Shown here piece after piece: positions 49,707-57,874 of a stretch of DNA of 64,000 nucleotides. Every line of letters starts with the position of its first letter. The first letter of the stretch is position 1. Below the pieces are notes generated by a model. That model saw nothing but the letters and a program-made list of their open reading frames with translations. It was not told the DNA's origin and did not search any database. A program made the position numbers and the translations under genes. The stretch spans positions 62,001 to 126,000 of the IMG/VR virus record IMGVR_UViG_3300032223_002232; one strand, given 5' to 3'. The DNA is from a virus.

Positions 49707-51503
49707 GTGAAGAATATTGTTTTTAGTAAAATAAAGATTCAAAACTTTCTATCTATTGGTGAAAATCCAATTGAAATTGATTTTATCAAAGGTGTAACCA
49801 TTATTACTGGTGAAAATAAAGATAAGGGTGGTAAAAATGGAATTGGTAAAAGTACTATAGCAGATGCATTATATTGGTGTCTGTTTGGTAATACTATTAG
49901 AGAGTTAAAGAAGGATAAGATTCAACATAATAAAAATAAAAAGGAATGTGAAGTAATATTACAATTTTCCGTATCAGATGGAAAGAATGTTACATCATAT
50001 ACAATTAAAAGAATTCTTGATCCAGCAAAAATAGAAATTTCATCTGGTGATAATGATTTAACTCTATCCACAATTCCCAAGAATGATGAATTTATTAAAG
50101 AATTAATTGGTGCTAATGAAGAAGTGTTTAATAATGCAGTTGTAATGTCATCAAACAATACAATCCCATTCATGGCTCAGAAAAAGACGGATAAAAGAAA
50201 ATTCATTGAAGGTATTCTTCAATTAAATATTTTTAGTGAGATGCTTCTTAAAACAAGAGCAGAATATAATGACATAAAAAAAGAAAATGATCTATTGAGT
50301 AACAATTTTGTCAATGAACAACGCATGTTATCAACATTAAATGATAATAAATCAAACTTTGATGATAGTAAATCATCACGCATTAGTATATTCTTAGAAA
50401 AAATTAAAAATACATCAGAACAGATAGATTTTTTAAATAAACAAAACATACCTGATGTTAAAACTATAAAAGATAATATTAAAAAGTTAGAAGATAAGAA
50501 AACTGAACTAGGCGAATCATTAAAAGAAACAAATAAGAAGATTATTGACATTGGTAAACAATATACGTCTATATATGACAAGCTAAGAGATGCAAAAAAT
50601 GATAAGAAAAAGATTTTAGATAAAGGTAATACTTGTCCAACTTGTAATAGGTTATATTGTGAAGACGATTTAGATCATGTTGCAAAAGAAATTGAAAAAT
50701 TAGATAAAATTATTAATGATAATCAACCTATTTATGATGATTTAATTGAAACTAAGAAAGAAAATGAAACTCTTGGTAGTAAGATCGTTGATAAAATTGA
50801 AAAAGTAAAGGATATGATAAAGGATCTAAATGATGATATAACCAAAGCATCACTTCATGATCAAAAAATTAAAACTTTAACTGAAAAGATTACTGAATAT
50901 AGAGAAAATATTCGTGAAATTGAAACAGAAACGTTTAAAGATGATAGTAAGATTACGGAATGTGAAGATAACATTAAAAAGATAGAGAAAAATCTTAAAA
51001 AGATTAAAAAAGACATGGCAGTTTTAGATTCCGTTAAGTTTATTGTATCGGAAGAAGGTGTTAAGACTTATATTGTTAAAAAAATCATTAATGTTCTTAA
51101 TACTCGTCTTAACTATTATCTTAAAACTCTTGATGCTCCATGTAAATGTGAGTTTGATGAGATGTTTGAAGAGATTATCTACAATGATCAAGGTAAAGAG
51201 TGTTCATATTTTAATTTTAGCGGTGGAGAACGTAAAAGAATTGATACAGCAATACTTTTTACATTCCAAGATATCATGAGATGTCATTCTGGAACATCAT
51301 ATTCACTTAACATTTACGATGAATTATTTGATTGTGCATTAGATACAAAGGGAACTGATAAAATACTTCAGATTTTAAAAGAAAAGGTTGAAAAATACAA
51401 TGAATCAGTGTATATTATAAGTCACAAATCAAACGATTTAAGTAACATTGATAATGTAATCTTTTTAGAAAAAGAAAATGGTGTTACAAAAATTAAAACT
51501 TGA
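49707..51503 (+). CDS. 46: Recombination nuclease ATPase gp46 (SbcC/Rad50-like)
   Basis: The 598-residue protein has Walker A in ITGENKDKGGKNGIGKST (34-50), long coiled-coil arms (about 190-300 and 330-430), a zinc hook CPTC (310-313), and the ABC signature FSGGERKRID followed by NIYDELFD. It forms the gp46/gp47 complex. It starts with GTG, six bases from the -10 of its own promoter; no ATG fits better. T4 gp46 has 560 residues. It lies right after the glycan island. Confidence 0.92.
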   Translation: MKNIVFSKIKIQNFLSIGENPIEIDFIKGVTIITGENKDKGGKNGIGKSTIADALYWCLFGNTIRELKKDKIQHNKNKKECEVILQFSVSDGKNVTSYTIKRILDPAKIEISSGDNDLTLSTIPKNDEFIKELIGANEEVFNNAVVMSSNNTIPFMAQKKTDKRKFIEGILQLNIFSEMLLKTRAEYNDIKKENDLLSNNFVNEQRMLSTLNDNKSNFDDSKSSRISIFLEKIKNTSEQIDFLNKQNIPDVKTIKDNIKKLEDKKTELGESLKETNKKIIDIGKQYTSIYDKLRDAKNDKKKILDKGNTCPTCNRLYCEDDLDHVAKEIEKLDKIINDNQPIYDDLIETKKENETLGSKIVDKIEKVKDMIKDLNDDITKASLHDQKIKTLTEKITEYRENIREIETETFKDDSKITECEDNIKKIEKNLKKIKKDMAVLDSVKFIVSEEGVKTYIVKKIINVLNTRLNYYLKTLDAPCKCEFDEMFEEIIYNDQGKECSYFNFSGGERKRIDTAILFTFQDIMRCHSGTSYSLNIYDELFDCALDTKGTDKILQILKEKVEKYNESVYIISHKSNDLSNIDNVIFLEKENGVTKIKT

Positions 51504-51527
51504 ATTGTTAAACAATTTTTCTAAATT
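51500..51527 (+). promoter_or_regulatory. Promoter overlapping a small hairpin after gp46
   Basis: TTGAAT (51500-51505), 16 bases, TAAATT (51522-51527), five bases, ATG. AATTGT and ACAATT (51503-51517) form a hairpin followed by TTTTTC, a weak terminator of the gp46 gene that shares the -35 and spacer. Confidence 0.5.
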
Positions 51528-51532
51528 TACAT

Positions 51533-52834
51533 ATGGCATTAAAAATAAAAGACAACAAAAAAGATAATAATTTTGTATTTGCATACAATCCAATTGCCAC
51601 AACAATTCCAAACCCCCCACCAGCACTTCCTGTTGGAATGCCGACATATAGTTACGCTGGTTTAAACCCAATTTCTGCACCAAAAACACCAGATCTAGTA
51701 ATGCCAGAACAAGGATTACCTAGAGCAATTAATTATTATGCCGATTATGGTGGTTGTGGATATTGGAGAATGATTTGGCCTGAGTTTGCGCTCAACCAAT
51801 ACAATAAAGCTTGTATTTCTGGTTTAACTCAAATGATTTTAGACATTAGATTCTATCAAGGTATTAAAACCATTAGATTCCAGAGGCAAGCTACACCTAT
51901 TCAGAGAGATTTTGTAAAGGAATTAAGAAAAGCAAGTGAACAAATGGGCTTTAAATTAATGTATGAAGTCGATGATATCGTCTTCAAAGAAGATATTCCT
52001 GACTATAATCGTTGTAAGGATGCATTTGTTGATGATACTATTATTAATAGCATTCTTGAGATCATGGGGATGATGGATGAGATTACAGTCACATGTAAAT
52101 ACATGAAAGACTATTATATTGAAAAGACAGGTAATAAAAATATTACAGTTATTCCAAATTATCCACCTAAATTCTGGTTAGATCGTTTTTATAACAAAGA
52201 ACGTGTTGCCAAACTATATGATCAATATAAGAAACGTCCAAGAATTCTTTATTCTGGATCTGGAACACATATAGACGTTCTTAATAGAACAGGAATGAAT
52301 GATGATTTCAAACATGTTACCGATGCAATCATCAAAGCTCGTAAGAAATTCAAGTTTGTTTGGAAGGGATGCTTCCCGATGGCATTGAAACCATATATTG
52401 ATAATGGCGAAATGGAGTTTATTGATTGGTCACCTCTTCCAGATTATCCACAAGGTCTTGTTGACACAAATTGTAACGCTTCATTTGCACCATTGATTGA
52501 TAATGTGTTCAATAGATCAAAGAGTAACATTAAAATTGTTGAAGCTGGTGCTTTAGGTATGCCCGGAGTGTATCAAGACATGTGTACATATGAAGATGCT
52601 GATTTAAAATTCAAATCAGGTGATGATTTAATTCAACAACTTGAGCATTTAACATCTGATTTTGATAGGTACATGGATTTTTCAAGTAAAGCTAGAACAT
52701 TTACAGAGGGATTATGGTTAGAGGATCATTTAGATGAATATCAAGCACTTTACTTTACGGATTTTGGATCAAAAGAAAGAAAAGAGATGGCTCCTAATCT
52801 TATAAAGAACAATCCTGATCAAGATATTGCTTGA
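51533..52834 (+). CDS. Glycosyltransferase, GT-B type (GT4-like)
   Basis: The 433-residue protein has a proline-rich start (ATTIPNPPPALPVGMP), then YYADYGGCGYWRMIWPEFALN, and a two-lobe GT-B body: GFKLMYEVDDIVF, MDEITVTCKYMKDYY, ITVIPNYPPKFWLDRF, and RILYSGSGTHIDVLNRTG with IKIVEAGALGMPGVYQD (the E-x7-E type donor site of GT4). It lies between gp46 and DNA polymerase, which could point to DNA base glycosylation as well as surface glycans. That is inference. Confidence 0.75.
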   Translation: MALKIKDNKKDNNFVFAYNPIATTIPNPPPALPVGMPTYSYAGLNPISAPKTPDLVMPEQGLPRAINYYADYGGCGYWRMIWPEFALNQYNKACISGLTQMILDIRFYQGIKTIRFQRQATPIQRDFVKELRKASEQMGFKLMYEVDDIVFKEDIPDYNRCKDAFVDDTIINSILEIMGMMDEITVTCKYMKDYYIEKTGNKNITVIPNYPPKFWLDRFYNKERVAKLYDQYKKRPRILYSGSGTHIDVLNRTGMNDDFKHVTDAIIKARKKFKFVWKGCFPMALKPYIDNGEMEFIDWSPLPDYPQGLVDTNCNASFAPLIDNVFNRSKSNIKIVEAGALGMPGVYQDMCTYEDADLKFKSGDDLIQQLEHLTSDFDRYMDFSSKARTFTEGLWLEDHLDEYQALYFTDFGSKERKEMAPNLIKNNPDQDIA

Positions 52835-52859
52835 TTAGTACACCATATTGGTACATAAT
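52831..52859 (+). promoter_or_regulatory. Early-type promoter TTGATT-N17-CATAAT of gp43
   Basis: TTGATT (52831-52836), 17 bases, CATAAT (52854-52859), six bases, ATG 52866. This favours the ATG over a TTG at 52848. Confidence 0.5.
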
Positions 52860-52865
52860 TGGGTA

Positions 52866-55436
52866 ATGGCTTATAGAAATGTATATTATGACCCAAAGAA
52901 TTCCAATATTCATCTTTGGGCATGGGATGAGAGTGGTGAAAGAACAAAGTTCATAACGAGTTATGAGCCATATCTATATATTGAATCCGAAAATGGTACT
53001 GATGGTAGATCAATCTTTAATACACCTCTTAAAAAATTAAGTTTTAAGAATAGAAAAGCTCGTCAGACGTATGTTGATGAAACTCCAATTAAAAGATTGT
53101 TCTATAATATTGCGGTAGACCAGCAATTTCTTCTTTCAACGTATAAAGATGAGATTGATAAACCAGAATTTGGGTCTCATCCGTTAAAAATATTTTATAT
53201 TGATATTGAAACTTATGCTACAACGCATTTTTCAACACCAGAAGCTGCTACAGATCCAATTAATCTTATAACAGTATACGATTCTTTATCGGAAAGATAC
53301 TATACATGGGGGTGTAAGAATTACTCCACGATGGAAGAAGATGTAACTTACTTTAAATGTAAAGATGAAAGAGATTTATTAAAAAGTTTTGTTAAATTTT
53401 GGAAGAATGATCCACCAGATATAGTTACTGGATGGAATATTCATGGTTATGACATTCCATATATCATGAATCGTCTTCCACAGATATTTGCAGATGACTA
53501 TAATAAGAAATTATCACCAATTGAAAGTATTTATTTAAGAGAAAAAGCTGCTGTTAATAAACTAGGTCGTGCAATTGATCGTTGGTCTATTGCTGGCGTT
53601 AGTATTATTGACTACATGGAGCTTTATGAGTCTCTTTGTGGTGGTAAGAGGGAGTCTATGTCACTTAATTACATATCAGAGTATGAATTAGGTGATTCTA
53701 AGATTGCAATTGGTAGCACATCACTATCAACTCTTGCTGATAGAGATTGGACTAAATTTGTTGACTATAACATTCAGGACGTAAGACTTCTTATCAAGCT
53801 TGAACACAAATTAAAATACTTAAAACTTGTAAGAAACCTTGCATATCGTGGATTTATTCCTTTTGAAAAGTCTATGGGTAAAGTTGCGATGATTACTGGT
53901 GCTGTTGCACACGAAGCATTGAAACAAGATATGATAATTCCAACATTTAACATTCAAAATGTTAAACAGGAATTTAAAGGCGGCTTTGTTTATGAACCAA
54001 TTAAAGGTTTATATGAAAATGTCGTAACTTATGATGCAAATAGTTTGTATCCTAATACGATTATTACGTTAAATATTTCATCAGAGACTAAAATAGGTAA
54101 AGTTATAAATAAAGATGAAGAGTTTACCACTTTAAGATTAACAAATGGTCAGGAAAGAAAATTAAAGCATAGTGATTTTGATAAAATTATTCAAAGTGAA
54201 AAGCTTGCGATAACAAAATCTAATGTTTTATATACACAAAAGTTTAAAGGTATATTTCCAACACTAATTGATAGACTTTACAACGAAAGAGTCAAAGCTA
54301 AGAATACAATGTTGGATGCAAAGAAGAAGTTAAAGAAAGCAAAAACTCCAGAAGAAATTGAAACACTTGAAGAAATTGCAAATGATAACGATACATTATC
54401 AAATGTGTATAAAGTTTTCTTGAATTCAGTTTACGGTGCATTCTCTAACATTTATTTTCCATTGTTTGATATGGATCATGCTGAAAGCGTTACTTTAAGT
54501 GGGCAAGCTATTGTTAAAAGAGGACCAGAGATTATTTATGAGTACGCAAAGTCTCAAGGTTTCAATGGTAAGCTTGAAGATATTTTAATTTATCAAGATA
54601 CGGATAGTGAATTCTTTTCATTTACTGAAATAATGAAGTTAAGAAATGTTTCTTTTTTAGAAAATGGTGAAATTTCCAAAGAAGCATATGATATTATTTC
54701 TGAATACGGTGATATTCTCAATAAAGGTATTAATGATTGGGCAAAACAGGAATTTAAATCCATAGACCCTAGATATGTCTTTAAACGAGAGAAGATTTGT
54801 GATGTTGCTTTATTACAAGCAAAGAAATTCTACATTCTACATATTTTAGATAAAGAAGGTGTTAAAACTGAAGAGTTTGAGTATAAAGGTATTGCTATTG
54901 CACAAGCAACATTCTCAAAAGAAGTTAAAGAACTACTTAAAGACATTGTACATTCATCACTCTTAGCGAAAAACAGAAGGACAGCTACTCATATCTTCCA
55001 AGAAGGTTATGAAAAGTTTTTAAAAATGTCGCCAGAAGAAATTGCTACTAGAAAAAAGATCAATAATTATGAGAAGTGGGATAATATGATCGGTGATGAT
55101 AGTGAATTTGGTAAAGGTACACCAATTCAGGTCAAAAGTGCAATGAATTTTAATGAAGCACTTGAAAAGTTAAACATTACTGACAAATATCCTGCTCTTA
55201 AAAGTGGAACAAAGATGAAATTCTTTTATTGTAAGAAAAACATATATGATTATGAAACTATTGGGTTTATAGATTACTATCCAAAGGAATTATTAGAAGT
55301 AGTTAAGCCAGATTACAGGTTTATGTTTGATAAAAACGTTGTTCCAGTTATTTCAAGAATATTTCAAGTTATTGGATGGCCTTTACCAGCTGTTGGTTGC
55401 GAAGAAGTCACTGATCTGATACAATTATTGTCATGA
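52866..55436 (+). CDS. 43: DNA polymerase, family B, T4 gp43-like
   Basis: The 856-residue protein has the exonuclease motifs FYIDIETYA (Asp113, Glu115), GWNIHGYDIPY (near 190) and YNIQDVRLL (near 302), then motif A TYDANSLYP (near 390), motif B KVFLNSVYGAFSN (near 516) and motif C YQDTDSE (near 577). It lacks no expected part and is the replicative polymerase. The TTG at 52848 would add six residues but lies before the -10-spaced ATG, so the ATG is used. Its stop overlaps the ThyX start (ATGA). Confidence 0.97.
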   Translation: MAYRNVYYDPKNSNIHLWAWDESGERTKFITSYEPYLYIESENGTDGRSIFNTPLKKLSFKNRKARQTYVDETPIKRLFYNIAVDQQFLLSTYKDEIDKPEFGSHPLKIFYIDIETYATTHFSTPEAATDPINLITVYDSLSERYYTWGCKNYSTMEEDVTYFKCKDERDLLKSFVKFWKNDPPDIVTGWNIHGYDIPYIMNRLPQIFADDYNKKLSPIESIYLREKAAVNKLGRAIDRWSIAGVSIIDYMELYESLCGGKRESMSLNYISEYELGDSKIAIGSTSLSTLADRDWTKFVDYNIQDVRLLIKLEHKLKYLKLVRNLAYRGFIPFEKSMGKVAMITGAVAHEALKQDMIIPTFNIQNVKQEFKGGFVYEPIKGLYENVVTYDANSLYPNTIITLNISSETKIGKVINKDEEFTTLRLTNGQERKLKHSDFDKIIQSEKLAITKSNVLYTQKFKGIFPTLIDRLYNERVKAKNTMLDAKKKLKKAKTPEEIETLEEIANDNDTLSNVYKVFLNSVYGAFSNIYFPLFDMDHAESVTLSGQAIVKRGPEIIYEYAKSQGFNGKLEDILIYQDTDSEFFSFTEIMKLRNVSFLENGEISKEAYDIISEYGDILNKGINDWAKQEFKSIDPRYVFKREKICDVALLQAKKFYILHILDKEGVKTEEFEYKGIAIAQATFSKEVKELLKDIVHSSLLAKNRRTATHIFQEGYEKFLKMSPEEIATRKKINNYEKWDNMIGDDSEFGKGTPIQVKSAMNFNEALEKLNITDKYPALKSGTKMKFFYCKKNIYDYETIGFIDYYPKELLEVVKPDYRFMFDKNVVPVISRIFQVIGWPLPAVGCEEVTDLIQLLS

Positions 55437-55939
55437 GTGTAAAATTAATATCAATAACAAAGCCAGAAATCGAAGGTGTTGATACAGCTGAAGATTTAAT
55501 ATCATATTGTGCAAGGGTTAGCAACCCTTGTCATCGTAGTTTTAGCTTTCAAGAGTTTAGTCAGAGATATTCAACAGCCACAGAACTTGAAGATATTGAA
55601 TGGAGAATGCAAGGTAAAACCAATAGACAAGTTGGCGATGAAGTAATTGAATTATCATTAGAATTACAAGACAAGATGTTTCAAGCACAACACCTTTCTT
55701 TAAAAATATACGATGAATTAATAGGTTTTGGTATTGCTAAAGAGTGTGCGAGAATGGTGCTTCCTCTTAACACAACGACAACGATTTACATGAATGGAAC
55801 AATCCGTTCTTGGATACACTATCTTGAAATAAGATGTAAAGATGATACGCAGAAGAAACATAGGGAGATTGCAAACATGATTCGATCAATATTTACAAAA
55901 CATTTTCCTACAATTGCAAAAGCGTTACAAGAAAATTAA
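55433..55939 (+). CDS. thyX: Flavin-dependent thymidylate synthase ThyX with internal deletion
   Basis: The 168-residue protein has a good ThyX N-terminus (SYCARVSNP) and C-terminal part (HRSFSFQEFSQRYS, ECARMVLPLNTTTT, then RSWIHYLEIR), but about 45 residues between are missing compared with usual ThyX (about 210-230). ThyX residues equivalent to His53, Glu58 and Arg78 of T. maritima are gone; His34, Arg35, Ser43 and Arg45 fit His79, Arg80, Ser88 and Arg90. The join is at ARVSNP-CHR. A perfect 8-bp palindrome (55512-55530) spans it. The frame stays open. It may be inactive, or an assembly artefact. It follows DNA polymerase with four bases overlap. Confidence 0.8.
   Translation: MSVKLISITKPEIEGVDTAEDLISYCARVSNPCHRSFSFQEFSQRYSTATELEDIEWRMQGKTNRQVGDEVIELSLELQDKMFQAQHLSLKIYDELIGFGIAKECARMVLPLNTTTTIYMNGTIRSWIHYLEIRCKDDTQKKHREIANMIRSIFTKHFPTIAKALQEN
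55512..55530. repeat. Perfect inverted repeat at the ThyX junction
   Basis: CAAGGGTT, AGC, AACCCTTG. The 8-bp arms with a 3-base loop lie inside the thyX coding frame exactly where the deleted segment would begin. This is atypical for coding DNA in this AT-rich genome. Confidence 0.85.
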
Positions 55940-55957
55940 TATTTTTTAAATTAATAC

Positions 55958-55985
55958 TTGATATTACATTAAATTCTGTTAAATT
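55958..55985 (+). promoter_or_regulatory. Early-type promoter TTGATA-N16-TAAATT
   Basis: TTGATA (55958-55963), 16 bases ending TTCTGT, TAAATT (55980-55985), eight bases to ATG 55994. Same TTCTGT element as the gp47 promoter. Confidence 0.6.
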
Positions 55986-55993
55986 TATATAGT

Positions 55994-56386
55994 ATGACAA
56001 CTGAAAACACAACAAAAACCCTCGTAGTAATCTTAGACACCATTGGTAGGACTGTACTCGGTGAGGCAGTAGATTCCCCAAAAGGAAACTTCTCCATCAA
56101 GAACCCTGTCATCCTTCATATTGTTCCAGCAGACAATAATGGAAAGATGTCAGTCCAACTTCTTCCTCTCTTTTTCAGAGAGTTCTTAGCAGACAAATCT
56201 GGTGATGTCACATTTACATATGATGCATCTCGTGTAACCAAGACTGATATCGACGCTCTTGATTTCCGTCTCCAAGCACAATATGCTCAGATGTTCAATC
56301 CACAGAATAGCTTTGTTGCTGATCCATCACAGGCAGCACCAGCAAGTGATTCTGTAGTTAAGCTTTTTGACGAGGAAGCAAAGTAA
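55994..56386 (+). CDS. Conserved small phage protein, probably highly expressed
   Basis: The 130-residue protein has KTLVVILDTIGRTVLGEAVD, SIKNPVILHIVPADNNGKM and VQLLPLFFREFLADKSGDV, a pattern I associate with a conserved beta-rich small protein in T4-like phages, perhaps Sm-like; function unknown. It is flanked by its own promoter and a strong terminator and has more C-ending codons than its neighbours, which suggests high expression alone. The acidic tail is LFDEEAK. Confidence 0.65.
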   Translation: MTTENTTKTLVVILDTIGRTVLGEAVDSPKGNFSIKNPVILHIVPADNNGKMSVQLLPLFFREFLADKSGDVTFTYDASRVTKTDIDALDFRLQAQYAQMFNPQNSFVADPSQAAPASDSVVKLFDEEAK

Positions 56387-56414
56387 AAAGTACAGATCGG
56401 AACTGTATTCATTA

Positions 56415-56450
56415 AGAAACCCCAGAGGGCTTGACTCTCTGGGGTTTTCT
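56415..56450 (+). terminator. Strong intrinsic terminator before uvsX
   Basis: AAACCCCAGAG and CTCTGGGGTTT (56417-56447) make an 11-bp GC-rich stem with a 9-base loop, followed by TTCTGTTATT. It ends the 130-residue gene transcript. Its loop and 3' arm contain the uvsX promoter. Confidence 0.85.
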
Positions 56451-56458
56451 GTTATTAT
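56431..56458 (+). promoter_or_regulatory. uvsX promoter nested in the terminator hairpin
   Basis: TTGACT (56431-56436) lies in the hairpin loop, the 16-base spacer is the 3' arm of the stem, and TATTAT (56453-56458) follows. Seven bases later is the uvsX ATG. TTCTGT again precedes the -10. Confidence 0.65.
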
Positions 56459-56465
56459 ATTATAT

Positions 56466-57569
56466 ATGGCTAAAAAGAAAAACGAAGAAATAGAAGAACC
56501 AAAGGTTGGAAACATCAAAGATGCATTTGATATTTTATCAGACTTAAATCCAGAAGCTGCATTTCTTGATGATGGTAGCTTATCAAGTGTAAATGAGTGG
56601 ATTGATACAGGATCTCTTGCATTAAATGCAATTATTTCAGGATCTTTATATGGTGGAGTTCCAATGGGTAGACTTACAGGTTTTATTGGACCTGAATCTT
56701 GTGGAAAAACCTTAATGTGTAACAAAGTTATGGCTAATGCACAAAAGAAAAATATGCATATTGCATATTTTGATACCGAAGGTGCATTAGATGAAAATAC
56801 AGCTAAAAGACTTGGCTGTGATACATCAAAAATTAAACATGTACCAAGTGAAGTTACAGAAAATTGCAGAAATCAAATTGTAAAGTTTCTTGATACGGTT
56901 ATTGAGAAAGGTTTACAAGGTAAAGTTCTTCTTGTAATTGATTCTCTTGGTAATTTAATCACCGCACAGGAAAAAAGGAAGATTGAAGAAGGTTCTGATA
57001 CACCAGATATGGGTAATCGTGCAAAAGCACTTAAATCTATGATGAGAGCAATCACACATTCAGCCGCAAAAGCTAATTGTCCTGTTGTTTTTACAAATCA
57101 TATCTATGATGATCCATCACAACTTCATCCAAGTGCCATTAAAAAGCAAGCTGGTGGATCTGGACCTCTTTATATGGCATCTGTTATTGTTCAGATGGCA
57201 AAGAAAGCCGAAAGATCAGAGGATAGTAAGAACAAAGACTCAAATACTGAGACAACTCTATTATCAAAGGGTATTAATGGGTTAACATTAAGAGCCTTGA
57301 CAACTAAAAATCGTTTTGTTACTCCATTTTTAGAGATAGAGATGTACTTGAATTTTAGAACAGGTCTTAATAAGTACTCAGGACTACTTGAAATGGCAGA
57401 AGGATACGGTGTCATTGAAAAGCAAGGTCATAGATATGCATTTAATGGTGAAACTCTTGGATTCTTTAAAGATTGGAAAGATGATGAAGCAGTTTGGGAA
57501 AGAATTCTTCCAGTTCTTGAGCAAAAACTTCAAGAAGGACTCTCATTTAAAAACGAAGGACAACAATAA
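56466..57569 (+). CDS. uvsX: Recombinase UvsX (RecA/Rad51-like)
   Basis: The 367-residue protein has Walker A GPESCGKT (75-82), AYFDTEGALDE, Walker B VLLVIDSLGNL, and MGNRAKALKSMMR, as in UvsX. It forms filaments on single-stranded DNA for strand exchange, with UvsY. Upstream in-frame codons from 56367 cover the terminator, so the ATG at 56466 is the start. T4 UvsX has 391 residues. Confidence 0.93.
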   Translation: MAKKKNEEIEEPKVGNIKDAFDILSDLNPEAAFLDDGSLSSVNEWIDTGSLALNAIISGSLYGGVPMGRLTGFIGPESCGKTLMCNKVMANAQKKNMHIAYFDTEGALDENTAKRLGCDTSKIKHVPSEVTENCRNQIVKFLDTVIEKGLQGKVLLVIDSLGNLITAQEKRKIEEGSDTPDMGNRAKALKSMMRAITHSAAKANCPVVFTNHIYDDPSQLHPSAIKKQAGGSGPLYMASVIVQMAKKAERSEDSKNKDSNTETTLLSKGINGLTLRALTTKNRFVTPFLEIEMYLNFRTGLNKYSGLLEMAEGYGVIEKQGHRYAFNGETLGFFKDWKDDEAVWERILPVLEQKLQEGLSFKNEGQQ

Positions 57570-57576
57570 TAATAAT

Positions 57577-57831
57577 ATGATAACAACAAAAGAAATAATA
57601 AGTGGAACAGAAGAAGAATTACTTGCACATTTCAAGAAAAAGTATAATTTAGTTGAATCTACAAGTAATACATTACCAGCATTATCAACAATATTACCTG
57701 ATAATGGTATAAAAGCTGAATTACCAACCGTTACTACTCCGCAACCAGCAGTTCAACCTGCTGTAGTTGGTAATAAAGTTACAAAAGGATTTTCTGGACT
57801 GTTTGATGGTACAAGTTGGGGTAACAAATGA
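57577..57831 (+). CDS. Small protein of unknown role (84 residues)
   Basis: From the ATG at 57577 the product starts MITTKEIISGTEEELLAHFK and has a Thr/Pro/Val-rich linker (LPTVTTPQPAVQPAVVG), ending in FSGLFDGTSWGNK. The end may be a peptide that binds a partner such as the clamp or gp32. It lies seven bases after uvsX and before the gp41 hairpin. A longer frame start at 57388 lies inside uvsX and is not used. Confidence 0.55.
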   Translation: MITTKEIISGTEEELLAHFKKKYNLVESTSNTLPALSTILPDNGIKAELPTVTTPQPAVQPAVVGNKVTKGFSGLFDGTSWGNK

Positions 57832-57837
57832 TTATTA

Positions 57838-57868
57838 GATTGCATTCTCATAGGATGCAGTCTATAAT
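57838..57868 (+). promoter_or_regulatory. gp41 promoter overlapping a hairpin
   Basis: TTGCAT (57840-57845), 17 bases, TATAAT (57863-57868), six bases, ATG 57875. GATTGCAT (57838-57845) and ATGCAGTC (57855-57862) pair with one G-T, and the tail is TATAATTTTTAT, a terminator-like form. Confidence 0.6.
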
Positions 57869-57874
57869 TTTTAT

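Noticed and set aside
52848-52865. TTG start for DNA polymerase
   Set aside because: The ATG at 52866 is six bases from the -10 box, as in other genes here; the TTG would lie upstream of the -10.
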